This document shows, piece after piece, positions 42,653 through 49,682 of a stretch of 49,682 nt of DNA. Under the pieces are notes generated by a model. That model saw nothing but the letters and a program-made list of their open reading frames with translations. It was not told the DNA's origin and did not search any database. The DNA is from an uncultured Clostridia bacterium (GTDB lineage Bacteria > Bacillota > Clostridia > Oscillospirales > Ruminococcaceae), in assembly GCA_947584375.1 (NCBI GenBank), contig CANPWL010000013.1, forward strand, positions 1-49,682. Reading direction: 5' to 3'. Position numbers and translations under genes: made by a program. The first letter of the stretch is position 1, and each line of letters begins with the position of its first letter.

Positions 42653-44332
42653 TTAGAAAAGTCCGCTTATATTTCCGTTATTATCGCAGTCTATACTATT
42701 TGCGGCAGGTTTTTTAGGCAGTCCGGGCATAGTCATAATATCCCCCGTGTATGCAACGATAAACCCTGCTCCGTATGACAGCTTTAAATCCCTAACAGTT
42801 ATCTCAAAGCCCTCAGGCTTGCCCAGCTTTGTAGGGTCGTCAGAAAGCGAATACTGCGTCTTAGCAACGCAAACAGGTATATCCGCATGACCTAAAGCCT
42901 CTATCTCCTTAATTGCCTTCTCCGCCTGTTTGGTATAAATAACACCGTCGGCACGGTAGATTTCCTTTGCGATTATGTCAAGCTTTTCCTTGATAGGGAG
43001 CTTCTCGTCGTAAAGGGTATGAAAGCCGGTAACACAGTCCTCACGCCTGTCAATAGTATCGCATACCTTTTGTGCCAGATCTGTTCCGCCGTTTCCGCCC
43101 TTTGCAAATATCTCAGCAAGCGACACCTCAACTCCCATTTCAGCACAGAAATCCTTTATGTATTCTATTTCAGACTCTGTATCTGTTTGGAATCTGTTTA
43201 TTGCTACCACAACAGGCACACCGAACTTATGCATATTTTCTATATGAGTTTTTAAATTAACTATTCCCTTTTTAAGCGCTTCCGTATTTTCTTCGGTAAG
43301 CTTGTCTCTTGCAACTCCTCCATTGTATTTGAGCGCTCGTATAGTTGCAACCAAAACTACACAATCGGGACTGAGATTGGCGAATCTGCACTTTATATCC
43401 ATAAACTTTTCTGCGCCTAAGTCTGCTCCGAAGCCTGCCTCAGTAATACAGTAGTCGCCCAGCTTCAAAGCAAGCTTTGTCGCACGGACTGAATTACAGC
43501 CGTGTGCGATATTAGCAAAAGGTCCTCCGTGCATAATAGCCGGATTGTTTTCAAGAGTTTGAACAAGGTTTGGCTTTAAAGCGTCCTTTAAAAGAGCTGT
43601 CATTGCGCCGCAGCCTTTTAACTGTTTTGCATAAACAGGGTTTCCGTCCAGATCATAAGCGACCAATATCCTTTCAAGCCGTTTCTTCAAGTCATCCAAA
43701 TCCGACGCAAGACACAGTATCGCCATGATCTCGGTAGCTACGGTTATCTGGAACCCGTCCTCACGCGGAATTCCGTTCACCTTTCCGCCAAGACCTATAT
43801 TTATATATCTTAAAGCCCTGTCATTCATATCCATACAGCGCTTTATAAGGATCCTTCTCTGGTCAATTCTAAGCTCGTTTCCCTGCTGCATATGGTTATC
43901 TATCAAAGCGCACAGGAGATTATTTGCAGAAGTTATCGCGTGCATATCGCCGGTAAAATGAAGGTTTATATCCTCCATAGGAACTACCTGAGCGTATCCT
44001 CCGCCTGCTGCGCCGCCTTTGATCCCGAACACAGGACCTAAAGATGGCTCTCTTAACGCCAAGACTGCATTTTTATTTATCTTTGCCATAGCCTGTGCAA
44101 GTCCCACGGAAATTGTTGTCTTTCCTTCTCCGGCAGGAGTCGGATTAATAGCAGTAACTAAAATAAGCTTTCCGTCCTTTTTGCCCTCCAGCTTTTTGAA
44201 AAGTTCTTCCGAAAGCTTAGCCTTATAATGTCCGTAAGGCTCAATATCATCATTTTGAATTCCCAGCTTTTCAGCTATTTCATTAATTTTCAGCATCTTT
44301 GCCCGTGAAGCTATCTCAATATCAGTCAACAT
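42653..44332 (-). CDS. fhs: Formate--tetrahydrofolate ligase
   Basis: Makes 10-formyl-tetrahydrofolate from formate, ATP and tetrahydrofolate; a one-carbon pathway enzyme typical of clostridia. The 559 residues fit the family. Visible motifs are the P-loop [14 protein letters not shown] (about 67-80), [27 protein letters not shown] in part as [20 protein letters not shown], and the C-terminal [26 protein letters not shown] is 8 bases before the ATG. Own promoter at 44409-44437; first gene of the minus-strand cluster that ends with rpiB. Confidence 0.97.
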   Translation of the reverse strand: MLTDIEIASRAKMLKINEIAEKLGIQNDDIEPYGHYKAKLSEELFKKLEGKKDGKLILVTAINPTPAGEGKTTISVGLAQAMAKINKNAVLALREPSLGPVFGIKGGAAGGGYAQVVPMEDINLHFTGDMHAITSANNLLCALIDNHMQQGNELRIDQRRILIKRCMDMNDRALRYINIGLGGKVNGIPREDGFQITVATEIMAILCLASDLDDLKKRLERILVAYDLDGNPVYAKQLKGCGAMTALLKDALKPNLVQTLENNPAIMHGGPFANIAHGCNSVRATKLALKLGDYCITEAGFGADLGAEKFMDIKCRFANLSPDCVVLVATIRALKYNGGVARDKLTEENTEALKKGIVNLKTHIENMHKFGVPVVVAINRFQTDTESEIEYIKDFCAEMGVEVSLAEIFAKGGNGGTDLAQKVCDTIDRREDCVTGFHTLYDEKLPIKEKLDIIAKEIYRADGVIYTKQAEKAIKEIEALGHADIPVCVAKTQYSLSDDPTKLGKPEGFEITVRDLKLSYGAGFIVAYTGDIMTMPGLPKKPAANSIDCDNNGNISGLF

Positions 44333-44408
44333 AAAAAAGAACCTCCTAATACTTACAAAAGCGTTCTGCTGTCAGACAGCAAAACTCTATGCAGCAATAT
44401 CAATTTAT

Positions 44409-44437
44409 AGTATAGCATATATTAATCGATTTTGCAA
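44409..44437 (-). promoter_or_regulatory. Promoter of fhs
   Basis: On the minus strand TTGCAA (44437-44432), 17-base spacer, TATACT (44414-44409). A short hairpin TGCTGTC/GACAGCA lies in the leader. Confidence 0.65.
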
Positions 44438-44470
44438 AATATTCTTTTAAATATTATAAAAAAAGACAAA

Positions 44471-44500
44471 GAAAAACTCCTATCCGATTAAAGATAGGAG
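44471..44500 (-). terminator. Intrinsic terminator of the minus-strand transcript upstream of fhs
   Basis: On the minus strand CTCCTATC (44500-44493) and GATAGGAG (44484-44477) with a TTTAATCG loop, followed by TTTTTC. Confidence 0.8.
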
Positions 44501-44750
44501 CCGTGTTTGGTTTTTCCAAATCACAAAAAAATTATAGGGGAGAAGTTTGAAAAAAATTTCAAACTTTATATGAAGGCTTGGGGTAAAGCCTACATATCAA
44601 ATTAAAGAAAATTTTATGAAAAGAAAAATATAAAGTAAATACTTAATACACACTTTTAAATTATTATAAAACAATATAAATATAATTGCCTTCACACCTT
44701 GCCCAAATCAGGAAGATGTGATATAATCTAAAAAGTATAAATTAAATATT
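44471..44750 (-). ncRNA. Predicted minus-strand small RNA upstream of fhs
   Basis: A near-consensus promoter (44757-44785) and an intrinsic terminator (44471-44500) bound an AT-rich transcript of about 280 bases that ends before the fhs promoter. No convincing reading frame is seen. The 3' half has stacked hairpins: AGGCTT/AAGCCT (about 44570-44590), AAGTTTGAAA/TTTCAAACTT (about 44545-44570) and the terminator. Family not recognised; 6S-like size but I cannot confirm the fold. The rest of the gap up to 44943 shows no gene. Confidence 0.4.
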
Positions 44751-44756
44751 TTGTTT

Positions 44757-44785
44757 ATTATATCATAATAAAGAGTAATAGTCAA
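44757..44785 (-). promoter_or_regulatory. Promoter of the minus-strand transcript upstream of fhs
   Basis: On the minus strand TTGACT (44785-44780), 17-base spacer, TATAAT (44762-44757). Confidence 0.72.
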
Positions 44786-44943
44786 CCCCTTTTAAACAAT
44801 TTCTCTGTTTATTCTTTAAATAATTTTACTTATTGAGCCGATTATACATTCCTGACCGCCGGTATTGCGCTAACTTTTATAAGAATTTTCATTTATCGGC
44901 ATTAGGCGTTAAATTTATTATATAAAATAAGAGGAAAGTAAAT

Positions 44944-45678
44944 ATGCCCAGATTTTTTGTAAATAAAAACAACATAACCGAAAACCGTATTACCGTTGAC
45001 GGCGGCGACGCTGTACATATAGGGCGTTCTCTGAGAATGAAAATCGGAGATGAACTTATTCTGTGCTGTGACAAAACAGATTATACCACAAAAATTTTAA
45101 CTATAAGCGATAAAGAGGTTTGCTGCGAGATACTTTCGCAGTCGCCGATATGCTCAGAGCCTGATATTGACCTCACGTTATATCAAGCGGTTCCAAAGCT
45201 TGATAAGCTCGAATTTATTACACAGAAGTCCGTTGAGCTTGGAGTAACTGAAATTGTTCCCGTAATAACCTCTCGATGTATTTCACGCCCTGACAATAAA
45301 AGCTTTGCAAAGAAAAAGGAACGCCTTAATAAAATTTCTCTTGAAGCTGCAAAGCAATCGGGAAGAGGAATAATCCCTGAAGTATCGGATATAATAGATT
45401 TTAAAACGGCAGTTTCAAAGCTTAAGGAACACGATTTTTCCTATGTATGCTATGAAAAGGGCGGAATTCCTTTTTCAAGCGTAATAAACATTAAGGATGT
45501 TAAAAACAAAAGCATAGGTCTTTTTATCGGAAGCGAAGGCGGCTTTGATAAAAGTGAAATAGATTTCCTGGAGGATATGAATATAAAAACCATAAGTATG
45601 GGAAAGCGAATTTTAAGATGCGAAACAGCTCCGATAAGCGCCGTAAGCATCATAATGGCGCTCAGCGGAAATATGTAA
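44944..45678 (+). CDS. rsmE: 16S rRNA (uracil(1498)-N(3))-methyltransferase
   Basis: RsmE methylates U1498 of 16S rRNA. The 244 residues have the N-terminal PUA-like domain (ITVDGGDAVHIGRSLRMKIGDE, in part GDAVHIGRSLRMKIGDEL) and the C-terminal SPOUT knot with LFIGSEGGFDKSEIDFL and ISMGKRILRCETAPISA, the SAM-binding loops of the family. AGGAAAG is 6 bases before the ATG. In many Firmicutes rsmE follows prmA; here the upstream side is intergenic. Confidence 0.94.
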   Translation: MPRFFVNKNNITENRITVDGGDAVHIGRSLRMKIGDELILCCDKTDYTTKILTISDKEVCCEILSQSPICSEPDIDLTLYQAVPKLDKLEFITQKSVELGVTEIVPVITSRCISRPDNKSFAKKKERLNKISLEAAKQSGRGIIPEVSDIIDFKTAVSKLKEHDFSYVCYEKGGIPFSSVINIKDVKNKSIGLFIGSEGGFDKSEIDFLEDMNIKTISMGKRILRCETAPISAVSIIMALSGNM

Positions 45679-45843
45679 GTAATCAGATCGATGTCAAATA
45701 AAAAATGATAACTTACGGCAATTGAATTTTTTATACAGCCGATGATCAAATAAAATTCGTAAAAGGACTTGAAATTGTTAAATAACCATGTTATAATTTT
45801 GTTATAATTTTGATAAATTATTAGCATAAGGAGTGTTTGATTT

Positions 45844-46128
45844 ATGAGTAAATTGAAAACTTTTCTGGGTCTTTCTGCAATAGCAGGAGCAATAGCCGCA
45901 GTATTTGCCTACAAGAAAAAAAGAGAAATGGAAGAATACGAATACGAGGAATTTGATGAGTGTTTCTGTGATGATTGCTGCTATCCTGATGAGGAATCTG
46001 CTGAGGAAGCTATAAACGAAGCGGCTGAAAATTCTGCCGAGGCTGAGGATATGTCTGAAGATGAGGCTCCGGAAGCGCCGGATGAAAGCACTGCTCCCGA
46101 AGCTGAAGCAGATCAGGCAGAGGAATAA
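45844..46128 (+). CDS. Small membrane-anchored protein with acidic, Cys-containing tail
   Basis: A 94-residue protein: one N-terminal helix (LKTFLGLSAIAGAIAAVFAY), a basic stop (KKKRE), then a strongly acidic stretch with five cysteines in FDECFCDDCCYPDEE and an Ala/Glu-rich low-complexity tail. Topology suggests the tail faces the cytoplasm or is a short linker. The cysteine cluster could bind metal; unproven. AAGGAG is 9 bases before the ATG. It follows rsmE by 165 bases. Confidence 0.75.
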   Translation: MSKLKTFLGLSAIAGAIAAVFAYKKKREMEEYEYEEFDECFCDDCCYPDEESAEEAINEAAENSAEAEDMSEDEAPEAPDESTAPEAEADQAEE

Positions 46129-46161
46129 TTATTCTTTCTTATAGACCCTATAACTTAATAA

Positions 46162-46211
46162 AAATAACCGATGGCGTTTAAACTTTTTAAGATAAAACCA
46201 TCGGTTTTTAT
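46162..46211 (+). terminator. Bidirectional terminator between the small acidic protein gene and uvrC
   Basis: Arms AACCGATGG (46166-46174) and CCATCGGTT (46198-46206) around a 23-base loop that can form inner pairs, with T and A runs outside. Confidence 0.75.
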
Positions 46212-46235
46212 TTTTATTTTCTTATCATCGCTTAA

Positions 46236-48086
46236 TCACTTCATATTGTCGATTATTTCTTTGAGCTCTGAAAGCTGACGTTCATTTCCTCCTATTACCG
46301 ATTTGATTTCATCAAGATTCGCCTTTTTAAGTGCGTCTTTAGTTTTAAAGTGCGTAATAAGCTTTTTTGCCTTTGCCTCGCCTATCCCCTTGACCTTAGT
46401 GAGTTCAAGCTGATATGTGTTCTTTTTATGCTTTGCCGTCTGGAAGGTTATCGCATAGCGGTGGACCTCATCCTGAATACGGGTAATAAGGTTAAACGCA
46501 GACTTCATCTGAAAGACGCTGATTTCCCCGCCTCCCGTAGCGATAGCTCTTGTGCGGTGCTTTGAATCCTTTACCAAGCCGTATAGAGGAATATTAAGAT
46601 GATATTTTTCCAAAACTGTACTTACAGCGTTTACATGACCCTTTCCGCCGTCGAGGAATATAAGATCGGGAAGAGTTTTAAAGCCCTCGTCTGTTTCATC
46701 AGGATCCAGATAGCGCTTGATACGGCGGTCGATGACCTCCTGCATACAAGCATAGTCGTTCTGCTCAAAAACAGTTTTTATGGTGAATTTTTTATAGTTC
46801 TTTTTGAAAGGTCTTGCATTTTTAAAAACGACCATTCCGGCAACCATATTCGCAGACGCCAGATTTGAAATATCATAACATTCAATATACTTTGGCGGAT
46901 TGGAAAGCCCTAAAAGCTTTGAAAGCTCATCCAGAGCTATAATTTCTTTTCCTGTTCTGCCTACCTTAATAGATATTTGCTCGCCTGCATTGGCTCGTGC
47001 CATTTCAACAAGCCTTAGCATATCTCCTCTCTGAGGTATTTTTATATGAACTGCCCTGCCCGACTTCTCCCTTAGAAATCTCTCTGCAAGTCCTATATCA
47101 TCAAGCTCACCGTCTATGAAGATGTTCTTAGGTATATCAGCCTTGTCAGAATAGAACTGATACAAGAAATCTCCTCGCATTTTTTTGGTATCCTCAATTT
47201 CACCAAGCATAAAGCTTACCTTATCAAACAGACGTCCTCCGCGATACATCAAAACACTGGCACAGGCTATCTCGACATTCTCTGCAAGTGCAATTATATC
47301 AGCGTCTTTCATATTCTCGTCGATTATCTTTTGGTTTTCTGATATTTTTTCAATCGCACGTATCCTGTCTCTAAGTTTTGCAGCTTGCTCGAAATCAAGT
47401 TCATCAGCCGCTTTTTCCATAAGAGAAGTAAGTCTTTCAACTGATTTAGCAGAACCGTTTTTTATATAATCGACAGCCTGATTTATTATTTCCCTGTAAT
47501 CCTCTTTGGAAATTTTTCCTCTGCAAAGTCCCATACACTTGTTTATGTGATGGTTTAAGCAGGGTCTTCCCTTTTTAAAATCCTTTGGAAAAGCCTTGCG
47601 GCAGGTGGGCAGCTTAAAGACCTTGTTTGCCTCCTCAACAGCCTGTTTTACAGCAAAACTGCTAGTGTAGGGTCCGATATAAGCTGCGTTGTCATCGTCC
47701 TTTTGCAAAGCCGCTGAAATTCTCGGGTAATCCTCATTAGTTATTTTTATATAGCTGTATCCCTTATCATCCTTTAACAGAATATTATATCTCGGCATAT
47801 TCTGTTTAATGAGCGAGCACTCCAGTACCAGCGCTTCAAATTCGCTGTCTGTGACAATGAAATCATAGTCATAAACCTGCGATACCATTTTTGCAACCTT
47901 TGGAAGGTGGTCGGCTGACGCACGAAAATAGCTGGTAACGCGCTTTCTTAAAGACTTCGCCTTGCCGATATATATTATTTTCCCTTTTTCGTTTTTCATC
48001 AAATAGCAACCGGGTGAAAGAGTTAGCTTTGATGTTTTATCTCTTAAAAAGGGAAGTCTTTTATTTTCATTTTCAGTTACTTTCAT
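46236..48086 (-). CDS. uvrC: Excinuclease ABC subunit C
   Basis: UvrC makes the two incisions of nucleotide excision repair after UvrAB marks damage. The 616 residues have the N-terminal GIY-YIG nuclease (CYLMKNEKGKIIYIGKAKSLRKR in part KIIYIGKAKSLRKR), the central UVR coiled coil that binds UvrB (ERLTSLMEKAADELDFEQAA), the RNase H-like C-terminal nuclease (YIECYDISNLASANMVAGMV) and helix-hairpin-helix motifs at the end (LTKVKGIGEAKAKKLI). Length fits the family. Monocistronic, facing the antiporter gene divergently. Confidence 0.97.
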   Translation of the reverse strand: MKVTENENKRLPFLRDKTSKLTLSPGCYLMKNEKGKIIYIGKAKSLRKRVTSYFRASADHLPKVAKMVSQVYDYDFIVTDSEFEALVLECSLIKQNMPRYNILLKDDKGYSYIKITNEDYPRISAALQKDDDNAAYIGPYTSSFAVKQAVEEANKVFKLPTCRKAFPKDFKKGRPCLNHHINKCMGLCRGKISKEDYREIINQAVDYIKNGSAKSVERLTSLMEKAADELDFEQAAKLRDRIRAIEKISENQKIIDENMKDADIIALAENVEIACASVLMYRGGRLFDKVSFMLGEIEDTKKMRGDFLYQFYSDKADIPKNIFIDGELDDIGLAERFLREKSGRAVHIKIPQRGDMLRLVEMARANAGEQISIKVGRTGKEIIALDELSKLLGLSNPPKYIECYDISNLASANMVAGMVVFKNARPFKKNYKKFTIKTVFEQNDYACMQEVIDRRIKRYLDPDETDEGFKTLPDLIFLDGGKGHVNAVSTVLEKYHLNIPLYGLVKDSKHRTRAIATGGGEISVFQMKSAFNLITRIQDEVHRYAITFQTAKHKKNTYQLELTKVKGIGEAKAKKLITHFKTKDALKKANLDEIKSVIGGNERQLSELKEIIDNMK

Positions 48087-48196
48087 AATAAATCACCGTT
48101 TTGAATGAAATGTACTACATACATTATAGTAACATACATAGCTAAAAAATAATATTAAAATTTATTAATTATTAAATTAATAATTATTTGTTGTTC

Positions 48197-48225
48197 TTGA
48201 ATTTATATCTTTTAAGAGATATAAT
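48197..48225 (+). promoter_or_regulatory. Promoter of the cation:proton antiporter gene
   Basis: TTGAAT (48197-48202), 17-base spacer, TATAAT (48220-48225). It lies inside the longer open frame that begins at 48188, which argues for the ATG at 48263 as the true start. Confidence 0.75.
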
Positions 48226-48262
48226 GTATAAAGTTTTATTTTATAAGAAAGGAAGTAGTTAT

Positions 48263-49489
48263 ATGCAATCTTTTATCAACAGCCTTGTGAACTCTGATTT
48301 CAGTTATCTGCTGTTTATTGCAATAATTTTACTGTCAACAAAATTTTTAGGGCTTGTTACAATGAAGTTCCGTATGCCACAGGTAGTCGGAGCTTTAATT
48401 GCGGGTTTTATACTTGGTCCTGCCGTTTTAAATTTAGTAAGAGATACCGACTTGATATCATCCCTTGCAGAGATAGGCGTTATAGTTTTGATGTTCTGTG
48501 CAGGTCTTGAAACGGACTTAAACGAGATGAAAAAGACGGGTGCCGCCTCGTTTGTGATAGCGCTTATAGGAGTTTTACTGCCCTTAGCGGGAGGCTTTGG
48601 GGTTGCGTACCTTGCAAACAGCGATCCTGATTTAATTCTTCACGACGTATTTATAGGCATTATCTTAACGGCTACATCTGTAAGCATTACAGTTGAAACC
48701 TTAAAGGAGCTCGGAAAGCTAAACTCGCGTGCAGGCAATGCGATACTCGGAGCGGCAATTATAGACGATGTTCTGGGAATTATCGGCTTAACTATTGTTA
48801 TGAGCTTAGCAGACTCGTCGGTAAGCATACTGATAGTGCTTTTGAAAATAGTTGCTTTCTTTGTATTTGCCGTTATTGCTTGTTATCTGTTCCGTAAATT
48901 ATACGAAAAATGGACCTCAAAAACAGAAAAAGATTTACGAAGATATGCTATAACCGCATTTGCATTTTGTCTGCTTTTATCCTTCTGTGCTGAATTTTTC
49001 TTCGGTGTTGCAGACATTACAGGAGCATACATTGCCGGTCTTGCAATAGCAAAGACCTCGAAAACCGAATATGTTACCAAAAAATTCGACACTCTTTCAT
49101 ACTTGCTTTTATCGCCTATCTTTTTTGCGAGCATAGGTTTAAAGGTCAACTTCTCCGGAATGACATCGACCATCTGGATATTTGCTATCGTTCTGACGTT
49201 AGTTGCAATTATAACTAAGATTCTCGGCTGCGGTCTGGGAGCAAAGCTGTTCAAGTTTACGACAAAAGAAAGCTTACAAATCGGTATAGGAATGATATCA
49301 AGAGGAGAGGTCGCACTTGTTGTCGCAAGCAAGGGAGAAAAAATGGGACTTATGCCGCCTCAGTACTTCGGACCTGTTGTTCTTATGGTTATAGTCACGA
49401 CCATTGTTACCCCTGTGCTTTTAAAATTAGTTTTCAGAGACCGGCACAGCAGCGGTGACGTTGCATCCACTCCGCCTTTGGAAAGTTAG
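48263..49489 (+). CDS. Cation:proton antiporter, CPA2 (KefB/NapA-like) family
   Basis: A 408-residue polytopic membrane protein with about 12 to 13 helices. Family marks are MPQVVGALIAGFILGPAVL in the first helices, GLETDLNEMKKTG, the ion-binding ATSVSITVETLKELGKLNS and AIIDDVLGIIGLTIV segment (paired Asp as in electrogenic-type CPA2 members) and a final ISRGEVALVVASKGEKMGL. It would exchange Na+ or K+ for protons. No regulatory TrkA-N domain follows. Start chosen at 48263: AAAGGAAG is 8 bases upstream and the promoter lies between this and the earlier frame start. Confidence 0.92.
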   Translation: MQSFINSLVNSDFSYLLFIAIILLSTKFLGLVTMKFRMPQVVGALIAGFILGPAVLNLVRDTDLISSLAEIGVIVLMFCAGLETDLNEMKKTGAASFVIALIGVLLPLAGGFGVAYLANSDPDLILHDVFIGIILTATSVSITVETLKELGKLNSRAGNAILGAAIIDDVLGIIGLTIVMSLADSSVSILIVLLKIVAFFVFAVIACYLFRKLYEKWTSKTEKDLRRYAITAFAFCLLLSFCAEFFFGVADITGAYIAGLAIAKTSKTEYVTKKFDTLSYLLLSPIFFASIGLKVNFSGMTSTIWIFAIVLTLVAIITKILGCGLGAKLFKFTTKESLQIGIGMISRGEVALVVASKGEKMGLMPPQYFGPVVLMVIVTTIVTPVLLKLVFRDRHSSGDVASTPPLES

Positions 49490-49557
49490 CGTAATGTGTT
49501 TTCTTTGCTCAACGGTAAAAAATTCTTTATATTTTTTATGAAACAACTAAGAATAAA

Positions 49558-49610
49558 ACAGAAGTCGTATCTGAACATACATAGTTCATAATACGACTTC
49601 TGTATTTTTT
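49558..49610. terminator. Bidirectional terminator after the antiporter gene
   Basis: Perfect 13-bp arms ACAGAAGTCGTAT (49558-49570) and ATACGACTTCTGT (49591-49603), then ATTTTTT on the plus strand and TTTTATT on the minus strand. Confidence 0.9.
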
Positions 49611-49682
49611 ATCTATTTAACCTTTTTCCTCTAAGCCTGCGTTTTCTGAAAGAGAAATATACTGTGTTTATGCAAAGTACAA
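49609..49682 (-). CDS. C-terminal tail of an unidentified minus-strand gene
   Basis: The last bases of the window read, on the minus strand, as an open frame VLCINTVYFSFRKRRLRGKR and LNR before a TAA at 49609. The basic end after a hydrophobic stretch looks like the cytoplasmic tail of a membrane protein, and the terminator directly after it supports a real gene. Too short to identify. Confidence 0.4.
   Translation of the reverse strand, partial: VLCINTVYFSFRKRRLRGKRLNR

Noticed and set aside
44333-44440. Tetrahydrofolate riboswitch upstream of fhs
   Set aside because: The leader is too short and only one small hairpin is seen; the aptamer consensus is missing.
48188-48262. N-terminal extension of the antiporter (25 extra residues)
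   Set aside because: A consensus promoter lies inside it and a good ribosome site precedes the ATG at 48263.

Overview
The window reads as chromosomal DNA of a low-GC Gram-positive anaerobe, most likely a gut-type member of the class Clostridia (Ruminococcus/Oscillospiraceae-like; this is inference). Supporting signs are strong AGGAGG-type ribosome sites, many TTGNNN-16/17-TATAAT promoters, a CIRCE-controlled hrcA-grpE-dnaK-dnaJ locus, ECF-transporter S components, a bacterial ferredoxin, formate-tetrahydrofolate ligase and several radical-SAM or oxygen-sensitive style functions. No rRNA, tRNA, CRISPR array, prophage or complete insertion sequence was seen.

Layout. 1-4.6 kb (minus): an arginine operon argG-argH-argC followed by a truncated histidine-phosphatase gene. 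A four-helix-bundle protein gene, bracketed by heptanucleotide repeat arrays, sits between argG and argH. 5-10.7 kb: flavin reductase-like protein, an L,D-transpeptidase, a 2[4Fe-4S] ferredoxin, an HD hydrolase, a divergent galactokinase and a divergent TrmB. 10.7-14.4 kb: a ~122-bp tandem repeat, then ilvB-ilvN-ilvC (minus) from one strong promoter. 14.5-17.3 kb: a large family-2-like glycoside hydrolase. 17.4-22.7 kb: hrcA-grpE-dnaK-dnaJ with a perfect CIRCE, and a 323-bp hairpin-rich repeat element between dnaK and dnaJ. 22.9-25.2 kb: an AT-rich trio (WYL regulator, uracil-DNA-glycosylase-fold protein, lipoprotein). 25.3-29.5 kb: an archaeal-type ValS, a 0.7-kb upstream region with its own promoter and terminator, a ribbon-helix-helix protein, two tandem related RNA-like elements, and an AbrB/zinc-ribbon regulator. 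29.6-34.1 kb: polysaccharide deacetylase, phosphofructokinase, LRR-type membrane protein, fructose-bisphosphate aldolase, QueT transporter. 34.2-40.2 kb: EF-G-like GTPase plus radical SAM protein, histidinol phosphatase, ECF S component, DUF1015 protein. 40.3-44.8 kb (minus): fhs, a membrane protein, tsaE, tsaB, rpiB. 44.9 kb to the end: rsmE, a small acidic membrane protein, uvrC, a cation:proton antiporter and the tail of another gene.

Most genes are housekeeping: arginine and branched-chain amino-acid synthesis, glycolysis (pfk, fba), chaperones, tRNA modification (tsaB, tsaE, trmB, queuosine-precursor uptake), translation and repair. The unusual material is intergenic. (1) Arrays of 7-bp repeats (ATTGATA, ATGGATA, TTAGAGG types) lie at gene ends and encode the stop codons of argG, the four-helix-bundle gene, the DUF1015 gene and rpiB. 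(2) Two tandem RNA-like elements at about 28.73-29.07 kb share an architecture in which two upstream arms could compete for one 3' arm. (3) A mosaic of perfect hairpins framed by identical 19-bp palindromes separates dnaK from dnaJ. (4) Minus-strand transcripts are predicted upstream of valS and fhs. These are the best candidates for undescribed elements. All calls come from reading the sequence; no database search was possible.
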